From assembly GCF_902686445.1 (NCBI RefSeq), contig NC_062223.1, positions 61,811,498-61,875,497 on the forward strand: 64,000 nt of DNA, given 5' to 3'. Positions 12,107 through 23,834 of this stretch are shown in pieces (position 1 is the first letter of the stretch; the number at the start of each line of letters is the position of its first letter). This DNA comes from Sciurus carolinensis. Lineage: Eukaryota; Chordata; Mammalia; Rodentia; Sciuridae. A model generated the notes under the pieces. It was not told where the DNA came from. It searched no databases and saw only the letters and a program-made list of their open reading frames with translations. A program made the translations under genes and the position numbers.

Positions 12107-12922
12107 AACATCTCTAGTAATTAGACAAATGCAAATTAAAACAACTCTAAGATTTCATCTTACTCCAATTAGAATGACTTTTATCAAGAACACAAACAGT
12201 AATAGATGTTGGTGTGGATGTGGGGGAAAAAGCACACTTTTGCATTGCTGGTGGAGTTGCAAATTGGTGCAGCCACTCTGGAAAGCAGTATGGAGAATCC
12301 TAAGAAAACTTTGAATGGACCCACCTTTTGACCCAGTTATCCCACTCCTCGGTTTATACCCAAAAGACCTAAAATCAGCAAACGACAGTAACACAGCCAC
12401 ATCAATGTTTATAGCAGCTCAGTTCACAATAGGTAGATTGTGGAAAAAACCTAGATACCCTTCAACAGATGAATGGGTAAAGAAACTGGTTTCTTTATAT
12501 ATACAATGGAATACTATTCGGCCATAAAGAAGAATAATATTATGGCATTTGCAAATAAATGGATGGAATTGGAGAATATCATGCTAAGTGAAATAAGCCA
12601 AGCCACCAAAAAACCAAAGGCCGAATGTTTTCCCTGATAAGTGAAAGATGTTATATAATGGGCATGGGGGTGGGGAATGAGAGAATAATGGAGGAATTTT
12701 AGAATGTGCAGAAGAAAATTAGAGGGAGGGGAGTATGAAAAATGGTGGAATGAGACAGACATCATTACCCTATGTACATGTATGATTACACGAATGATAT
12801 GAATCTACATTGTGTACAACCAGAGAAATGAAATTATGTACCCTATTTGTGTACAATGAATCAAAATGCAGTCTGTAAAAAATTAAAAGCTAAATAAAAA
12901 TAATAAAAAAATAAAAATAAAT
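12107..12922 (+). mobile_element. 5'-truncated L1 insertion (ORF2 end plus 3' UTR)
   Basis: The insertion is flanked by AAAATAAGAATC at 12095-12106 and 12923-12934, a perfect 12-bp target duplication. It carries the end of L1 ORF2 (frame with PVIPLLGLYPKDLK, and CAGATGAATGGGTAAAG on DNA), the 3' UTR and an A-rich tail. It is diverged and has stops. It shares long blocks with 61270-61907. Confidence 0.9.
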
Positions 12923-12934
12923 AAAATAAGAATC

Positions 12935-15600
12935 CGGTAAAATGGATGAAAGATAGAGAAAAAGAGAAAGAAAATGAATAATTAGCTTGATTGTGTGAGG
13001 GCTAAAAGTGAATTTGTTTTATTTATCTGAATTACCTAATTCTTAAACATATATATTGCTCATGTAATAAAGATATTTAGGTTCAAAAGGCAAAAATTCT
13101 ACCATTTCCCATCTTCCACACACATATAAGTTCAAGCATTTTAACATGTTATCCAAAGATCTTCACCCTGGAGCCAGGTGACTTTCAAGCTATGCCTCCA
13201 ATCACCCCACCCCACCCCAGCCCCCACTCCACACTCCACAAGCCCCAGAAAGTCACACTGTCTCCCACTTCCACGCCTTTTCGGGTGTTTTCTCTCAGCT
13301 AGATTACCTTTCCCCACACTCTTAATGACAAACTCCTGTTCATTCACTCAGGCCTCTACCAAGCATCACCTCCACTGTGAAGTTCTCCCACACTCTCAGG
13401 ACACAGCTGTCCTTTTCCTGGATCCCCAGAGTTCTTTATTTAGGCTACTATCACAGTTTCTCCCATTTTGATAATGTTTAATGTTCTTTTCACTAGTCTA
13501 TGGGAACCTCAAAGATTATATCAAGGTGTTAGGAGTTAAAAAGCCCATGAAATGTTAGTCTCCTCTGCTAATGTGGAGCAGAGTGGGAACGCTGAAGGAA
13601 GGCCGAGCACTGTCACAGAGTGGGACTTCATGCCCTTCCTAATCACCCCTGCTGTAGACTTTCAGACCCTGGTTCATGGGAGACTCCTTAACACTGCACC
13701 CGCTGCCAGTCATACCCAGTAGGAGGAGGAAACCAGTTCAGAAAAAGCCTCCTCTGATCCAGTTTCCTCCATAATTTGGGCACCATTGAAAAGAACTTCC
13801 CAGCATCATCCACACACATCTCACCACCCTGCCCTCAAGTTATGTGGTCTCACTGAATCAGTAGACCCGCTGCCTGGCTCATTCCTCACCCTCTGCCATC
13901 ATCTCTACCTTCCACAGAATGATTGCTACCTCTCAAAATGAAGGATATTATTATTTCTTCTTCATACCATAGCAAACAAACACCAGCACAGCTCATCGCC
14001 TTGTTCTGTGTGTCCCTATCTTAAAGATTTCGGGCTTCTCTTCCTCCTGGCTTGTCCAGTCTCTTTAAAATGAAAGTATAAGAAAAGGATTTACTCACTG
14101 GCAACAGTGCAAACACTGAGTCTTGCTATGGATTATGGACCCCACGAGTCCTACAAAACCACTGGATCCATCCTTTGCCATCATGAAAGAAAAACAAAGA
14201 ATTTTCTTCGCCTCCTTGACCAGGCAGCCTGCAGAGATTTCTATGAACTATGGTCCCAGCTGTCCCCTAAGGTGAAACCGAGCCAAAGTATGACATACTA
14301 CTCTAGGAGACCGGTCCATGAGGAGCAGCTGGGCATCAGGTCCAGCACCCTGGTGTGAATTGTTCTGGAAGCCACTGGCAATGGTTCCAGTCATGGATCT
14401 GGGACCATGTATATGGGACCAAGAAGCAAGAAGAGTCATTGGTCTACCACACAACCTTATCATCCTTACCCTCTCCCACGTCAGAAAATCAGGGTTGAGA
14501 GGTGTCCCTGGGGAGAAGATGCACAGGGAGTCATTGGAGTAGGAGTCCTTCTCTGCACTGTGTAGCCAGAGTGAAAGGGCATGGGGTCTCAGACTAGGGA
14601 GGTTTTACCCTTGCTTTCTTCTTGCCCCTTGACCTCTCTTCTCCAGACCTCCTTTGGGAAACTTGTCAAGGCCTATTCAAGTTTTATTCCCCCCTTGATC
14701 AACAGGGGCAAGCAAATGGAATGGAGAGAGTGACACTGGGGTAGCGACACCACTCCACTCTCACTCCTCGGAGTACACTTCACAGGTCCTCCAGCCCAAG
14801 CACACACAGGAAGACTACGCAGAGAACAGCACTGAGCCCACAAGGGAACTGGAGAGCAGTAAGAAAAAGAAGAGTAAACCAGTTTAATGGGAAACACAAG
14901 AAAACAAGGTATTTGGGTAGTTGTTCTGCAGTGATCTGTACGGTAGACACTCTGAATGCCAACAACAACTGTGGAGGTTTTACTGTCCCATGTTAGGGCT
15001 GAGAAAGCTGAGGCTTTAAAGGCTGCTTCTCAAAGACTGCTGGACCTCTGGTTCTCATTGGAATAGGTAGCTGGGGCCCAGATGTTATGGACTTCAAAGC
15101 TTGTTCTTCTTCCAGTTTCATGTGGGTATTCATAACAGTTGACACCAGGAATCACAAGGGGATTAAATAGCTACATTGAATTTGTGCATACTCCATACTG
15201 GGGTCTAGGTCTAAACTGGGGCAGACTGAACTCTCAAATCCCATTGGCTTAGTTGTAACTGGCCTCTTGGTGACATATGATAAATAGCCAAACTCTTTGC
15301 ATCCCCTCCATAACTCTGGGTTGTAAAGCCCCTTCTGCTGCACTAAATGGTGGACCCACATGAGGTGAGTGTTGCTGGATTGGTTTGCTGCGAGGGAGAG
15401 GTTCCAAGCCCTCCACTGGAGTCTCCAGGTGAGCATCAGAAGTGGCATTTAAGAGTCTTCCTTTTGGACTCCCATCAGCCCAGAACTGGTGTTTCCCGTG
15501 TAGTTAGCCACAGAGAAATCTTAAATGGCTCAAAACCCGCAGTGCTTTCTCATAGAAAGGGACATATCCCAGGAAGAAAAGAAACTGGACATAGGATAGC
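12935..15600. other. Unassigned intergenic sequence
   Basis: Apart from the L2-like piece near 13.4 kb nothing is recognised. Open frames are at most 98 codons and lie on both strands. Confidence 0.5.
13325..13455 (+). mobile_element. L2-like fragment
   Basis: CATTCACTCAGGCCTCTACC, AAGCATCACCTCC and GAAGTTCTCCCACACTCTC are in L2 3'-region order; diverged. Confidence 0.45.
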
Positions 15601-15604
15601 AAAT

Positions 15605-15755
15605 AAAACCATAGGCTGTGGAATCAGGCAGACCTGAGTTCTGATTGTTGTTAATTCAATCATTTTACCTCTTTATGCCTCATTTTCCTCAACTGATAAG
15701 TGGAAATGTTAATAATTCCCACCTCAGGAGACGGTCCAGGAACTTCAGTGAGATA
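15605..15755 (+). mobile_element. MIR SINE
   Basis: TAGGCTGTGGAATCAGGCAG, ACCTGAGTTCTGATTG, TTACCTCTTTATGCCTC and CAACTGATAAGTGG fit MIR. Confidence 0.75.
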
Positions 15756-16019
15756 AGGTGTGAAGGGGCCCGGGGACACCTGCCCCAGTCAAGCTCATTA
15801 ATAGAGGATTGTTTTCTGGATGTTGAGGTGACCCACTGAGATCTGTTGTTTAGAAGGAAAAACAAATCTGGATCTGCTTTGGAAAGTCATTCACTGTAGC
15901 TCTTTTCTATTAAAAAAAAATTAGGATATTCAAATTATTTCTTCTCTTTTTTTTCCCCACAAAGAAAGGGTTCATTGGAACTGCTTACCCCTACACACTG
16001 CAAGTCCTTGGATGTGTTT

Positions 16020-16375
16020 TGTCATTATTTTAGTCCATGTAAACAGTTATCCAAAGTGATCACAGACTGGGTGACTTCTAAACCCCAGGCATTTACTTCT
16101 CACCGTTCTCGAGGCTGGGAAGTCCAAGACCAGGCAGTGACAGAGCCGGTGTCTGGAGAGTGTGCCTTTCAGAGACCGTGCCTCCTGGCATGGAGAAGGG
16201 ACAAGGCAGCTCTTGGGACCACTTTCAAAAGGTCACTAATCCCATTCATGAGGCCAGAGTTCAAGATCCAGGCTCTCCTCAGAGTCCCCACCTTTTAACA
16301 CAGTCACCTCCAAGATTGGGATTTCAACTCAGATTTCTATTTTGGGGGACAGTTAGGGACACAGCCCTTCTAACC
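16020..16375 (-). mobile_element. MST/MLT1-type LTR, antisense
   Basis: Blocks such as CACAGACTGGGTGACTTCTA, CTCACCGTTCTCGAGGCTGG, GAAGTCCAAGACCA and GATTTCAACTCAGATT match reverse MaLR LTR sequence. Boundaries are approximate. The long plus-strand open frame across it appears fortuitous in this part. Confidence 0.65.
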
Positions 16376-16484
16376 AGAGCAGTCACCTCTCTCAGCCTCC
16401 ATTTCCTAATTTGTAAACACTCACAAACCCAACCCTCCCAGGACTCCTCTTTATCTTCTCTCCCTCCTCACTTCCCCACCCTAG

Positions 16485-16690
16485 GGAAAGCCATCCCGGT
16501 CATTCTCCCAGACCAGCGCGATATCACCAGGCACCCTGCTGAATTCCGCTGGTCCCAGCAAGACTTCCCAGTGAAGAAGGAGTTCATTGATGAGGACTCT
16601 GGAGCAAGCCCTTATCTACTTGCCAGCGGTGACAAACGGCTTACAGAGCAGCATCACCCACAGACCTCACTGATTTCGCGTGCTTATTGA
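16485..16690 (+). other. Exon-like open block of unknown meaning
   Basis: A pyrimidine-rich stretch ending CACCCTAG/G (16481-16484) looks like a splice acceptor. It is followed by about 68 open codons of mixed composition (for example FPVKKEFIDEDSGASP), with several CpGs, to a TGA at 16688-16690. No gene family is recognised and no partner exon was found. Chance is the more likely explanation. Confidence 0.2.
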
Positions 16691-16699
16691 ACATTTTAC

Positions 16700-17070
16700 A
16701 ATGGTACAGTATCTTTCTTCAGTGAGTTAGACCATGCATTCAATAGAGTGTATAATGTGCACTCATCTTACTTGTACTACTTGATGAGATTTTACATACA
16801 CACTTACCATATCACTATCTGGAAATAGGTATTTTCCAGCACCCCACAGGATTCCCCTCTGCCCCTCCCCAGTGAATACCACCCCCCTCAAGATAACCAC
16901 CATCCAGACTTCTATTGACATAGTCTAGTTTTGTCTGTTCTCAAACTTAACATAAAGGAATCATATTCTATGTGTGCTTCTTTCACTCAAAGTCAAGTCT
17001 GTGGTATTCACCCATGTTATCACAAGAACAATGATGGTTCATTTGCTTATGTGATTCTTAATTTTATCTG
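16700..17070 (-). mobile_element. Ancient L1M-like fragment, antisense
   Basis: The order of blocks (CCCCTCCCCAGTGAATACCA, AAGATAACCACCATCCAG, ATAAAGGAATCATATTCTA, TTCTTTCACTCAA) follows a common old L1 antisense sequence. It is diverged. Confidence 0.5.
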
Positions 17071-17188
17071 CATCACTCTCCCCATTCCCTCTCTATTCTC
17101 TTACTGATCTCTTTTCTTCTTCCTGAACATGCCATGCATCCTCCAGCTGGATATGTTTGCACCTATTCTATCTTTTTCTTAGAATATC

Positions 17189-17623
17189 TGCTTTATTCAT
17201 CTTTTTCACCTCTCTGACTAAAAGACCTGACAAGAACAATATTAGGAGAGGAAAAAATTATTTTGGGGCTTGAGGTTTCACAGGTCTCAGTCCATAGACA
17301 ACTGGCTCCATTCCTCAGGGCTAGGGATGAGGCAGAACATCAGGGAGGAAGAGTATGGTAGAGGGAAGCAGCTCACATGATGATAAGAAAGCTGAGAAAG
17401 ATTAAGCTCATCTAGACAAATATATACCCCCAAAGTCATGGCCCCCAATGCCCACCTCTTCCAAACACACCCTACCCAACTTCAGTTACAACTCAGTTAA
17501 TCCCATCGGGGGATTAATTCACAGATTGGGTTAAGGTTTTCATAACCCAGTCATTTCTCCTCTAAACCTTGCATTGTCTCACACATGAGCTTTTGGGGGG
17601 CACTTCACATCCAGGCCATGACA
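17189..17623 (-). mobile_element. Solo MaLR-like LTR with 5-bp target duplication
   Basis: This is the third member of the family. On the plus strand it runs TG...CA and is flanked by ATATC at 17184-17188 and 17624-17628. Its minus strand begins TGTCATGGCCTGGATGTG. It shares blocks such as GAGGCAGAACATCA and GGGATTAATTCAC(A/T)GATT with the copy at 22918-23341. Confidence 0.82.
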
Positions 17624-17628
17624 ATATC

Positions 17629-18180
17629 ATTTTCCCTCTCCCCTCCCCAACTCCACTTCACCCTTTAGACCTCAGACCCAATCCTCCTTCCCTAGGTCAA
17701 AGCCTTTCCAACAACCGGCTCCCAGGGCAGAGTCAGTGCATCAGTAAGTAGAGTGCTCAGCTTAGTGCTCCCAAGTCTGGCGTTATCTCCACCTCCCTTC
17801 CCCATGGTCTTGTGAAGTCCAAGTCCATAGTCTGTGTTCTCTGTCCAGGTAGTTCCACCCTTTGGAGGTGGTTCAGGAGAAATTACCTTGCTGCTCTTTT
17901 TCAGAATGATTCTTGAAGTATTCCCACCAGAGATATTCTTTGGAGATGGAAGCTGTGGCTTATGCTTCACAATAAACTGTGGCAATTCTGAGTCTTCTTT
18001 ATGGCTCTTCTAGGAAGGACCATTAAGAAGGGTATGAACAAGGATATATTTACAGGGGCCAAAATAACAAACAACCTGATCAGAACAAAATAAAATAAAA
18101 TGTGAACATTGGTAATCTCAGGGTGGCAGGATAGGGCAAAATATTCTTCTCCATATTTTACTATAATTTCTAAATTTTCT
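17629..18180. other. Unassigned intergenic sequence
   Basis: Nothing recognised between the MaLR LTR and the ID element. Confidence 0.5.
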
Positions 18181-18188
18181 ATATTGGA

Positions 18189-18285
18189 GCTGGGGAGATA
18201 GCTCAGTTGGTAGAGTGCTTGCCTCACATGCAAAAGGCCCTGGATTCAATCCCCAGCACCACACACACACACACACACACACACA
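18189..18285 (+). mobile_element. ID SINE with (CA)n tail
   Basis: It reads GCTGGGGAGATAGCTCAGTT, GGTAGAGTGCTTGCC and GGATTCAATCCCCAGCACC, a tRNA-derived ID element with A and B boxes, followed by a (CA)n tail. Imperfect flanking repeats (AAATTTTCTATATTGGA and AAATTTCTATTTTGAA) suggest target duplication. Confidence 0.92.
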
Positions 18286-18914
18286 AATTTCTATTTTGAA
18301 CATGCATTGTGTTCATAATAACACAGCATTATTTTTACAAAAAAGACAATCCTGGTACATTTTCAGTAGCACATGAGGAAATCTCAAATTGCATTCTATC
18401 ATCAATTCACATAGTAGTCCCACAGCTTAAGGAAGTGAGTGCTTTTGGACAGCCTGGTGGGAAGTAAAGGGAGAGTAAATGAGGGGTCAGTCTCCTTCCC
18501 AGACCATGGGATTCATGCCTGACTGGGAACTGACCAGAAAACTTGGGCCCAAATAAGCCAGAGATAGTACCTTTGCCCAGGAAAGCTCCACAGGCTTCAG
18601 GAAGACAGTTGCTAGGCCTCTAGAGACAGAACCAGACTCAAATCTTCAAGTTCCTGCAAATATTTGAGAACAATTATCCTGGCCTCTACTCTCAGGTTTG
18701 TTCTGAACTAAACCTCCTCCGTTCAGTCAACAGCACCTCATCTGGTCCAATTTCCAGAACCTTCACCTGGGCAGCTCCCAGTATCAACAACTATCCCTCT
18801 TAAAATGCACTCCCATGAGTTGAACACAGCATCCTGGTCTTACTAAATTGTGGGAGGCCATTAGCTCCTTGGTTGTGAACATTCTATACTCATTATTGTT
18901 ATGAACTAGCTACA
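18286..18914. other. Unassigned intergenic sequence
   Basis: Nothing recognised. Confidence 0.5.
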
Positions 18915-19150
18915 GTGGAGAGGTTAAGAGTAAAAGGTCTCAACCCAAATTGCCTCTTCAAAGTCCCAGTTCTAACACGGGCTGTGTGATGTTGAGCAAG
19001 TTCATTGACCTCTCTGTGCCCGAGTTTTCTCATCTGTAAACTAATAATGATATCGGTACCTCCCTCAGGGGGTAGCTAGGAGGATTAACATGGTTCATTC
19101 ATGACAAGTACTCAGAAAAGCACCCAGCACAAGGAGAGCTATGCAAATAC
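18915..19150 (+). mobile_element. MIR SINE
   Basis: GCTGTGTGATGTTGAGCAAG, TTCATTGACCTCTCTGTGCC, TTTTCTCATCTGTAAAC and AAAGCACCCAGCACAAGG fit nearly full-length MIR. Confidence 0.85.
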
Positions 19151-19374
19151 TGTGATTATTCTGCCCCCAAAACAGCAGCAGCTTTTCATTTTGGCCCTTC
19201 CGTTTTGTTTTTGTGAGGAGAGAAGAGTTTAGCTTCTACAATTCCTCACTGACTGATACTAAGATTAGAGTTAAACCCCTCAGATCTTGGACTTCCCCCA
19301 TTTAGGAATCGTGTAATTGATTTTCGAACCTAGAGGCAGCAAAACGAATTTGCATTTTTTCCCAGAGAAATTCC

Positions 19375-19492
19375 AGAGGGAAAGTGAGAGACAAAGTGAG
19401 AGAGAGGCAGAGAAAGAACAGTGGCAGAGAGGAGGGAGAGAGGCAGAGAGGAGGGAGAGAGGCAGAGAGGAGGGAGAGAGGCAGAGAAACGG
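19375..19492 (+). repeat. GA-rich 19-bp minisatellite
   Basis: About 3.5 copies of AGGAGGGAGAGAGGCAGAG lie at about 19428-19485, preceded by looser GAGA sequence. The open frames on both strands are artefacts of the repeat. Confidence 0.9.
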
Positions 19493-19499
19493 AACAGAT

Positions 19500-20520
19500 T
19501 GAAACTGCTTCCTGGCATCGGGAGTGAGGGCCGCAGAAAAGCTGCTCATTTCCCAGCTGGGTTTTGTTTTCTTTTTTCTTTTTTTTCCTCCCCCTTTTTC
19601 CATTTGTGTTCACACTTCCCCCTCTTGTGGCTCATCAGAAAATCACAGGTACGCCTTGTCTCAGTGGTTTGCAAAACTGGGAAGACAGGCTAGCAGCGCT
19701 GGGCAAGGCAGCTGGGTCAAACCCCACCTGAGTCTCAGGATGGAGAGGCAAAGCCAGGCTATGGAGTAGCCAGCACCTGCTCCTTATCCAAGTGCCATAG
19801 GAGCCAAAGGAAGCTTCTCCTGCTCTCACTGTTAAAATGAAGAACTCCAGGAGTTACCCACAGTGCCCAGTCCTCTTAAGCCTACTCTCAAAGACTTGGG
19901 GTGATTCATTCAGGGATGGGCCAGCAGGAAAGAAACACAAGATGCACAGACAAATCCCAAGGAGTAGTGTCTCCATCACTGCTCCAAGAAAGTTCCATGA
20001 CATTGGTCACATGGTAACCTACACCAAAAGTGCCCACTCTCCAAGGACTCTGGAAATTCATCCTTTTATACCTCTTGCCAATCTGACCCCAGACCCATTT
20101 GGCCAGTGGAAGTGGGCTGTTTTCTCCTCTCCTCAGATCCTTATCTATGGCTCTAACGTGCCACTAGTCTGGTCTACTTTCTATTGCAGTTATGTGTTCT
20201 TGTCTTAACATCCCAGAGAACAGTGAAAGAAGAAAGGGAAGAGAACAGGTTTCCTACACATCCAGAGATCCTGCCTCCAACATAAGGTCCCCTGTCTGGA
20301 GGTGTGCAGTCAATATTTGACAAGTGTGACCTCACCCATGTACAATGAATGTCTCCATTCCATCATGACACGGTCAGGGGAAGCAGGGTCTGAGGGTAGA
20401 GTAACCCCAAAGGACGTTCGGACCTTTCTGTAGAACTTTCCAAAGGCGGTTACTCACATCTCCATTTCATGTTTATAGGTCCCCTGCATTCAAAAATTAT
20501 TAAATGATATCCGCAAATGT
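19500..20520. other. Unassigned intergenic sequence
   Basis: No gene or repeat recognised. A 123-codon plus-strand frame at 19837-20208 has no recognisable domain. Confidence 0.5.
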
Positions 20521-20521
20521 T

Positions 20522-20672
20522 TCAGAAAAAGAGAAAGAAAACATAGGAAGGAAGGAGGAAGAGAGAGAGGGAGGAGGAACAGAAGGTAGATATGAAAGAG
20601 GAAGAAGAAGAGAGGAGAAGAAATAAAGAATGAGATCAAGAAGATGAAGGAAGAGAGGAAGATGGAAAATGT
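20522..20672 (+). repeat. Purine-rich (GGAA/GAGA) tract
   Basis: About 150 bp of mostly A and G with AAGGAAGGAGGAAG and GAGAGAGAGGGAGGAGG blocks. Confidence 0.85.
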
Positions 20673-20764
20673 AATAACTGGTGAATCTCACTGCAAGAGA
20701 CATGGATATGTATTGGAACTTTCTTTCCTTTTTTCCCCACTATTACTTTTCTGGATCTGCTGGG

Positions 20765-20880
20765 GTTCCATATGAACTTAGGATTATTTCATTCTATTTC
20801 TGTAAAGAGAACCATTGGCAATTGTGATGGCAATTGCATTGAATCTATAGGTAGTTTTGGGTAATATGATTATTTTAAAG
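20765..20880 (-). mobile_element. L1 ORF2 fragment, antisense
   Basis: GGTTCCATATGAACTTAGG, TTCTATTTCTGTAAAGAG and ATTGCATTGAATCTATAGGT are standard reverse-strand L1 ORF2 sequence. Confidence 0.75.
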
Positions 20881-20884
20881 ACAT

Positions 20885-22745
20885 TTTTTTCTGATCATGA
20901 ATGTGGGATATGTTTTCATTTGGGAATAAATGCAAAAGTGTATTTAAGATAGATTGCAAGTTGAAAAATAAGGTAGATACCAGGACAAGAAATAAAATCA
21001 AGACACATGAAAATTACTATCTTATCCAAGAGACCACAAATGGGCTTTAGGGGGTTCAAAGCTCAGTATGTTTTAAGCACAAATTCCATGTTAGTGCATT
21101 TTTCTATGGGGAAAAATACCTTTCATCAGATTCCCAAGGAGTTTATATACCATATATTTCCCTCCCCCCAAATGTTAAAATAGTAAACTAGAGGGAAGCA
21201 AAGGGATCGCTATACCCAGGCGCATGAGACTCAATGGCAGTTGAGTGAAAGCCAGGACGAAACACATTTGAGAGAAAACAAATACCTCGAAGATCATATA
21301 GTCCAGACCTCTACATCCAGATGTGGAAGCTAAGCCCAATGAGAGGTCAGTGAGATCAACTCCAACAAACTTGACATGTTTCACTGGTTCAATGACAACC
21401 AGGTCCACAATGTTTTCCTTGCACCATGGGGAATTTTCTTCCCCCATAAAAGCCATTCTGAAAAGCATTGCTAGACAATGGACATCTTGTCAGCCCTCAT
21501 AGACAAGGACATGCATCTTTGTTCTGAACCAGATGACCACATTCTAACGGAGCTGACTGCAAAGGAAGCTTTGTTGAGAGGGTTATAGGCATCTCAGTGG
21601 GACCAGGGACACTCTCAGCTGTAGGGTAGAAGGAGCAGGCCACTAACTAAGATTGATGGATGGTGCCGGCCCTGGCAGGCCGAACACAATGCGGGGATAG
21701 CCAAGTGGGGGAACAAAATTAGTTTGCAAGATTAGAACGTATTAACACAAGTCAGACAACTGTCATGTCACAGCTCTTCACTGTAATGCTGATTGGCAGG
21801 CAAGCATTTCTGATTCTGATGGCCACGAAGGCGAAGCGTCTGCAATCTGTCTCGCATGACATCCTGGCGGCTGGCAAATCCCCCCTGCTGAAGAAGTCAG
21901 CTTTTCTTAGAAATCTGTGTCCCCTGAGTCTTGTTTGGCAGGGTCCCAGGCCAAAGGTGCAGGGTAAGGTGGGACAGGGCAGGGCGGATATAGCAGCTGT
22001 CAAGAACTACAGCTGAAGAGGAGAGGCGGGCTTTCTGAACTCAGTGCAACAAGTACTTTCAGATATCTTGCCAGTCTGACAGCAAGAGGAAGATGGCAGG
22101 AAGATGCAAGAGGGACCATAATCCCAAAGAAGGTTTAAGACCAATGGTGAGGCCAGACCTACACATGAGGCCAAGTTCAATAATGATGTAGAGCAGGCCA
22201 AAGAGAACAGGGCCATCCTTTGGCTCAGCCCCATCCCGCTGATTCTAATGAATGCCCAACCACTTACCTCTGCCCCAGTCACTCTTCTCTGGATCCTACA
22301 GGAGAACAGTGGGTCAGCTTCTTAATTTTTATTACCTTCCCAGCTAGAAGAGTTTGGAAGTAAAACTAACTTACACTTGAGTCCTGGGTCGCACTTTTTC
22401 TTTATTGGTTTGCATTTGTTTGAAATTTTGAATGTGGGCCTTCTTAGCTGATTTTATTAAATATTGAGTAAATATACCAGGATCTTTATAAAAAATATAT
22501 GAATATTACTCCAGGAAGGATAGGTTATATTACAATAAAAAAGAACCTGAAGATGCCATTAGTTTAACACAACAAATGTGGATTTCTCACCTCTGCAGCA
22601 TCAGCTAACACTTCCTAAACTCCTCCCCATGCAAATGGTTTGGAGTTCCAGGCTGTTAATGGCTCCTCCATTTCAACCTGAGGCCACAGAAGGGTAAGAG
22701 TCAGTGGGAGGGTCAAACATCAACATCTTTATCCTTTGGTCCAGA
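20885..22745. other. Unassigned intergenic sequence
   Basis: No repeat recognised. About 21740-21990 is more complex than its surroundings, keeps CpGs (GGCCACGAAGGCGAAGCG) and is open on both strands. Confidence 0.45.
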
Positions 22746-22748
22746 AGT

Positions 22749-22782
22749 AACACACACACACATACACACCATACACACACCA
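22749..22782. repeat. Interrupted (CA)n microsatellite
   Basis: CA units interrupted by T at two places. Confidence 0.85.
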
Positions 22783-22917
22783 ACCCAGCCGTATGGCCTT
22801 GCCTAACTTCAAGCGAGTAGTCACCGAGGGGGGAAACAGATAGAATGCTTTTGCCACAACATGTGAGCACAGAGCAAACATCCTCATACTCACTGAGTTT
22901 GAGAAAAAGAACATTAC

Positions 22918-23341
22918 TATTTTAGTCAGCTTTTTCACTGCTATGACTTAAAGACTCCATCAGCACAATTGTAGAGGAGGAAAAGTTTATTTGGGAGCTC
23001 ACAGTTTCAGAGATCTCAATCCATATTCAGTACACTCCATTTCTCTGGGCTCAAGGTGAGGCAGAACATCATGGTGGAAGAGTATGGCAGAGGGAAGCAG
23101 CTCATAAGGTGATCAGAAAGCACAGAGAGAGACCACTCACCAGATACAATTTATAACCCATAATCACACCCCCAATGAACCACTTCCTCCCACCCCACCC
23201 CACCTGTCTCCAGTTACCACTGTTAATCTCACCAGGGATTAATTCACTGATTAGGTTAAGGCTTTACCCAATTATTTCTCCTCCGAGCCCTGTATTGTCT
23301 CACATGTGAGTTTTTGAGGGACACCAATCTAAACCATAACA
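22918..23341 (-). mobile_element. Solo MaLR-like LTR with target duplication
   Basis: On the minus strand it starts TGTTATGGTTTAGATTGG and is clearly related to 53275-53740 and 17189-17623. ATTAC flanks it at 22913-22917 and 23342-23346. The expected terminal CA (TG on the plus strand at 22918) is mutated to TA. No internal region is present. Confidence 0.82.
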
Positions 23342-23359
23342 ATTACTATGACATGTGTC

Positions 23360-23830
23360 CTATGTGCCCTTCTCAGATGCCAGCCCCTTCCCTTCCCCCT
23401 CAGAAGTCACCATCATCTTGAACTTTGTATTTATCACTTTCTGTTTTTGTAACCATTTTACTACATATTATTGTTTCCTCAAACAACATATTATTCAGTT
23501 TTGCATTTTTGATCTCTACTTAAATGGAATCACACTGCCTGTATTCTGTGACTCTTTTTGTTCAGCATTCTTTTGATAAGATTTATTCATTTTTTTTCCT
23601 GCATAGCTGCAATTCATTCATTTTTCACTCTTTTGTAGATTTCCACCAAAGGAATATAATGAAATATTTATCCTTTAGACTCTTGAATGGACACTTGGTT
23701 GTCTTCAGGGTTAGAGGCTATAGAGATACTATTATGCACTACACACATCCTTGTGCATGTCTTCTGATGGACTTGATCAAAGATTTCTCTTCAGGAAATT
23801 ATCAAAGATGTAATTTCTGAAACAAAAGTA
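23360..23830 (-). mobile_element. Ancient L1M-like fragment, antisense
   Basis: TTAAATGGAATCACACTGCC, TTTTTGTTCAGCATTC, TGAATGGACACTTGGTTGTC and ACACATCCTTGTGCATGTC follow the same old L1 antisense pattern as near 16.9 kb. Confidence 0.5.
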
Positions 23831-23834
23831 GCCA

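Noticed and set aside
12129..12765. Several open frames on both strands
   Set aside because: They are pieces of a truncated, mutated L1 element.
16160..16690. Longest plus-strand open frame (176 codons)
   Set aside because: Its first part crosses an antisense MaLR LTR and shows no domain; only the last part is kept as a low-confidence exon-like block.
18189..18285. tRNA-like A and B boxes
   Set aside because: They belong to an ID SINE, not a functional tRNA gene; the same holds for 25288 and 35801.
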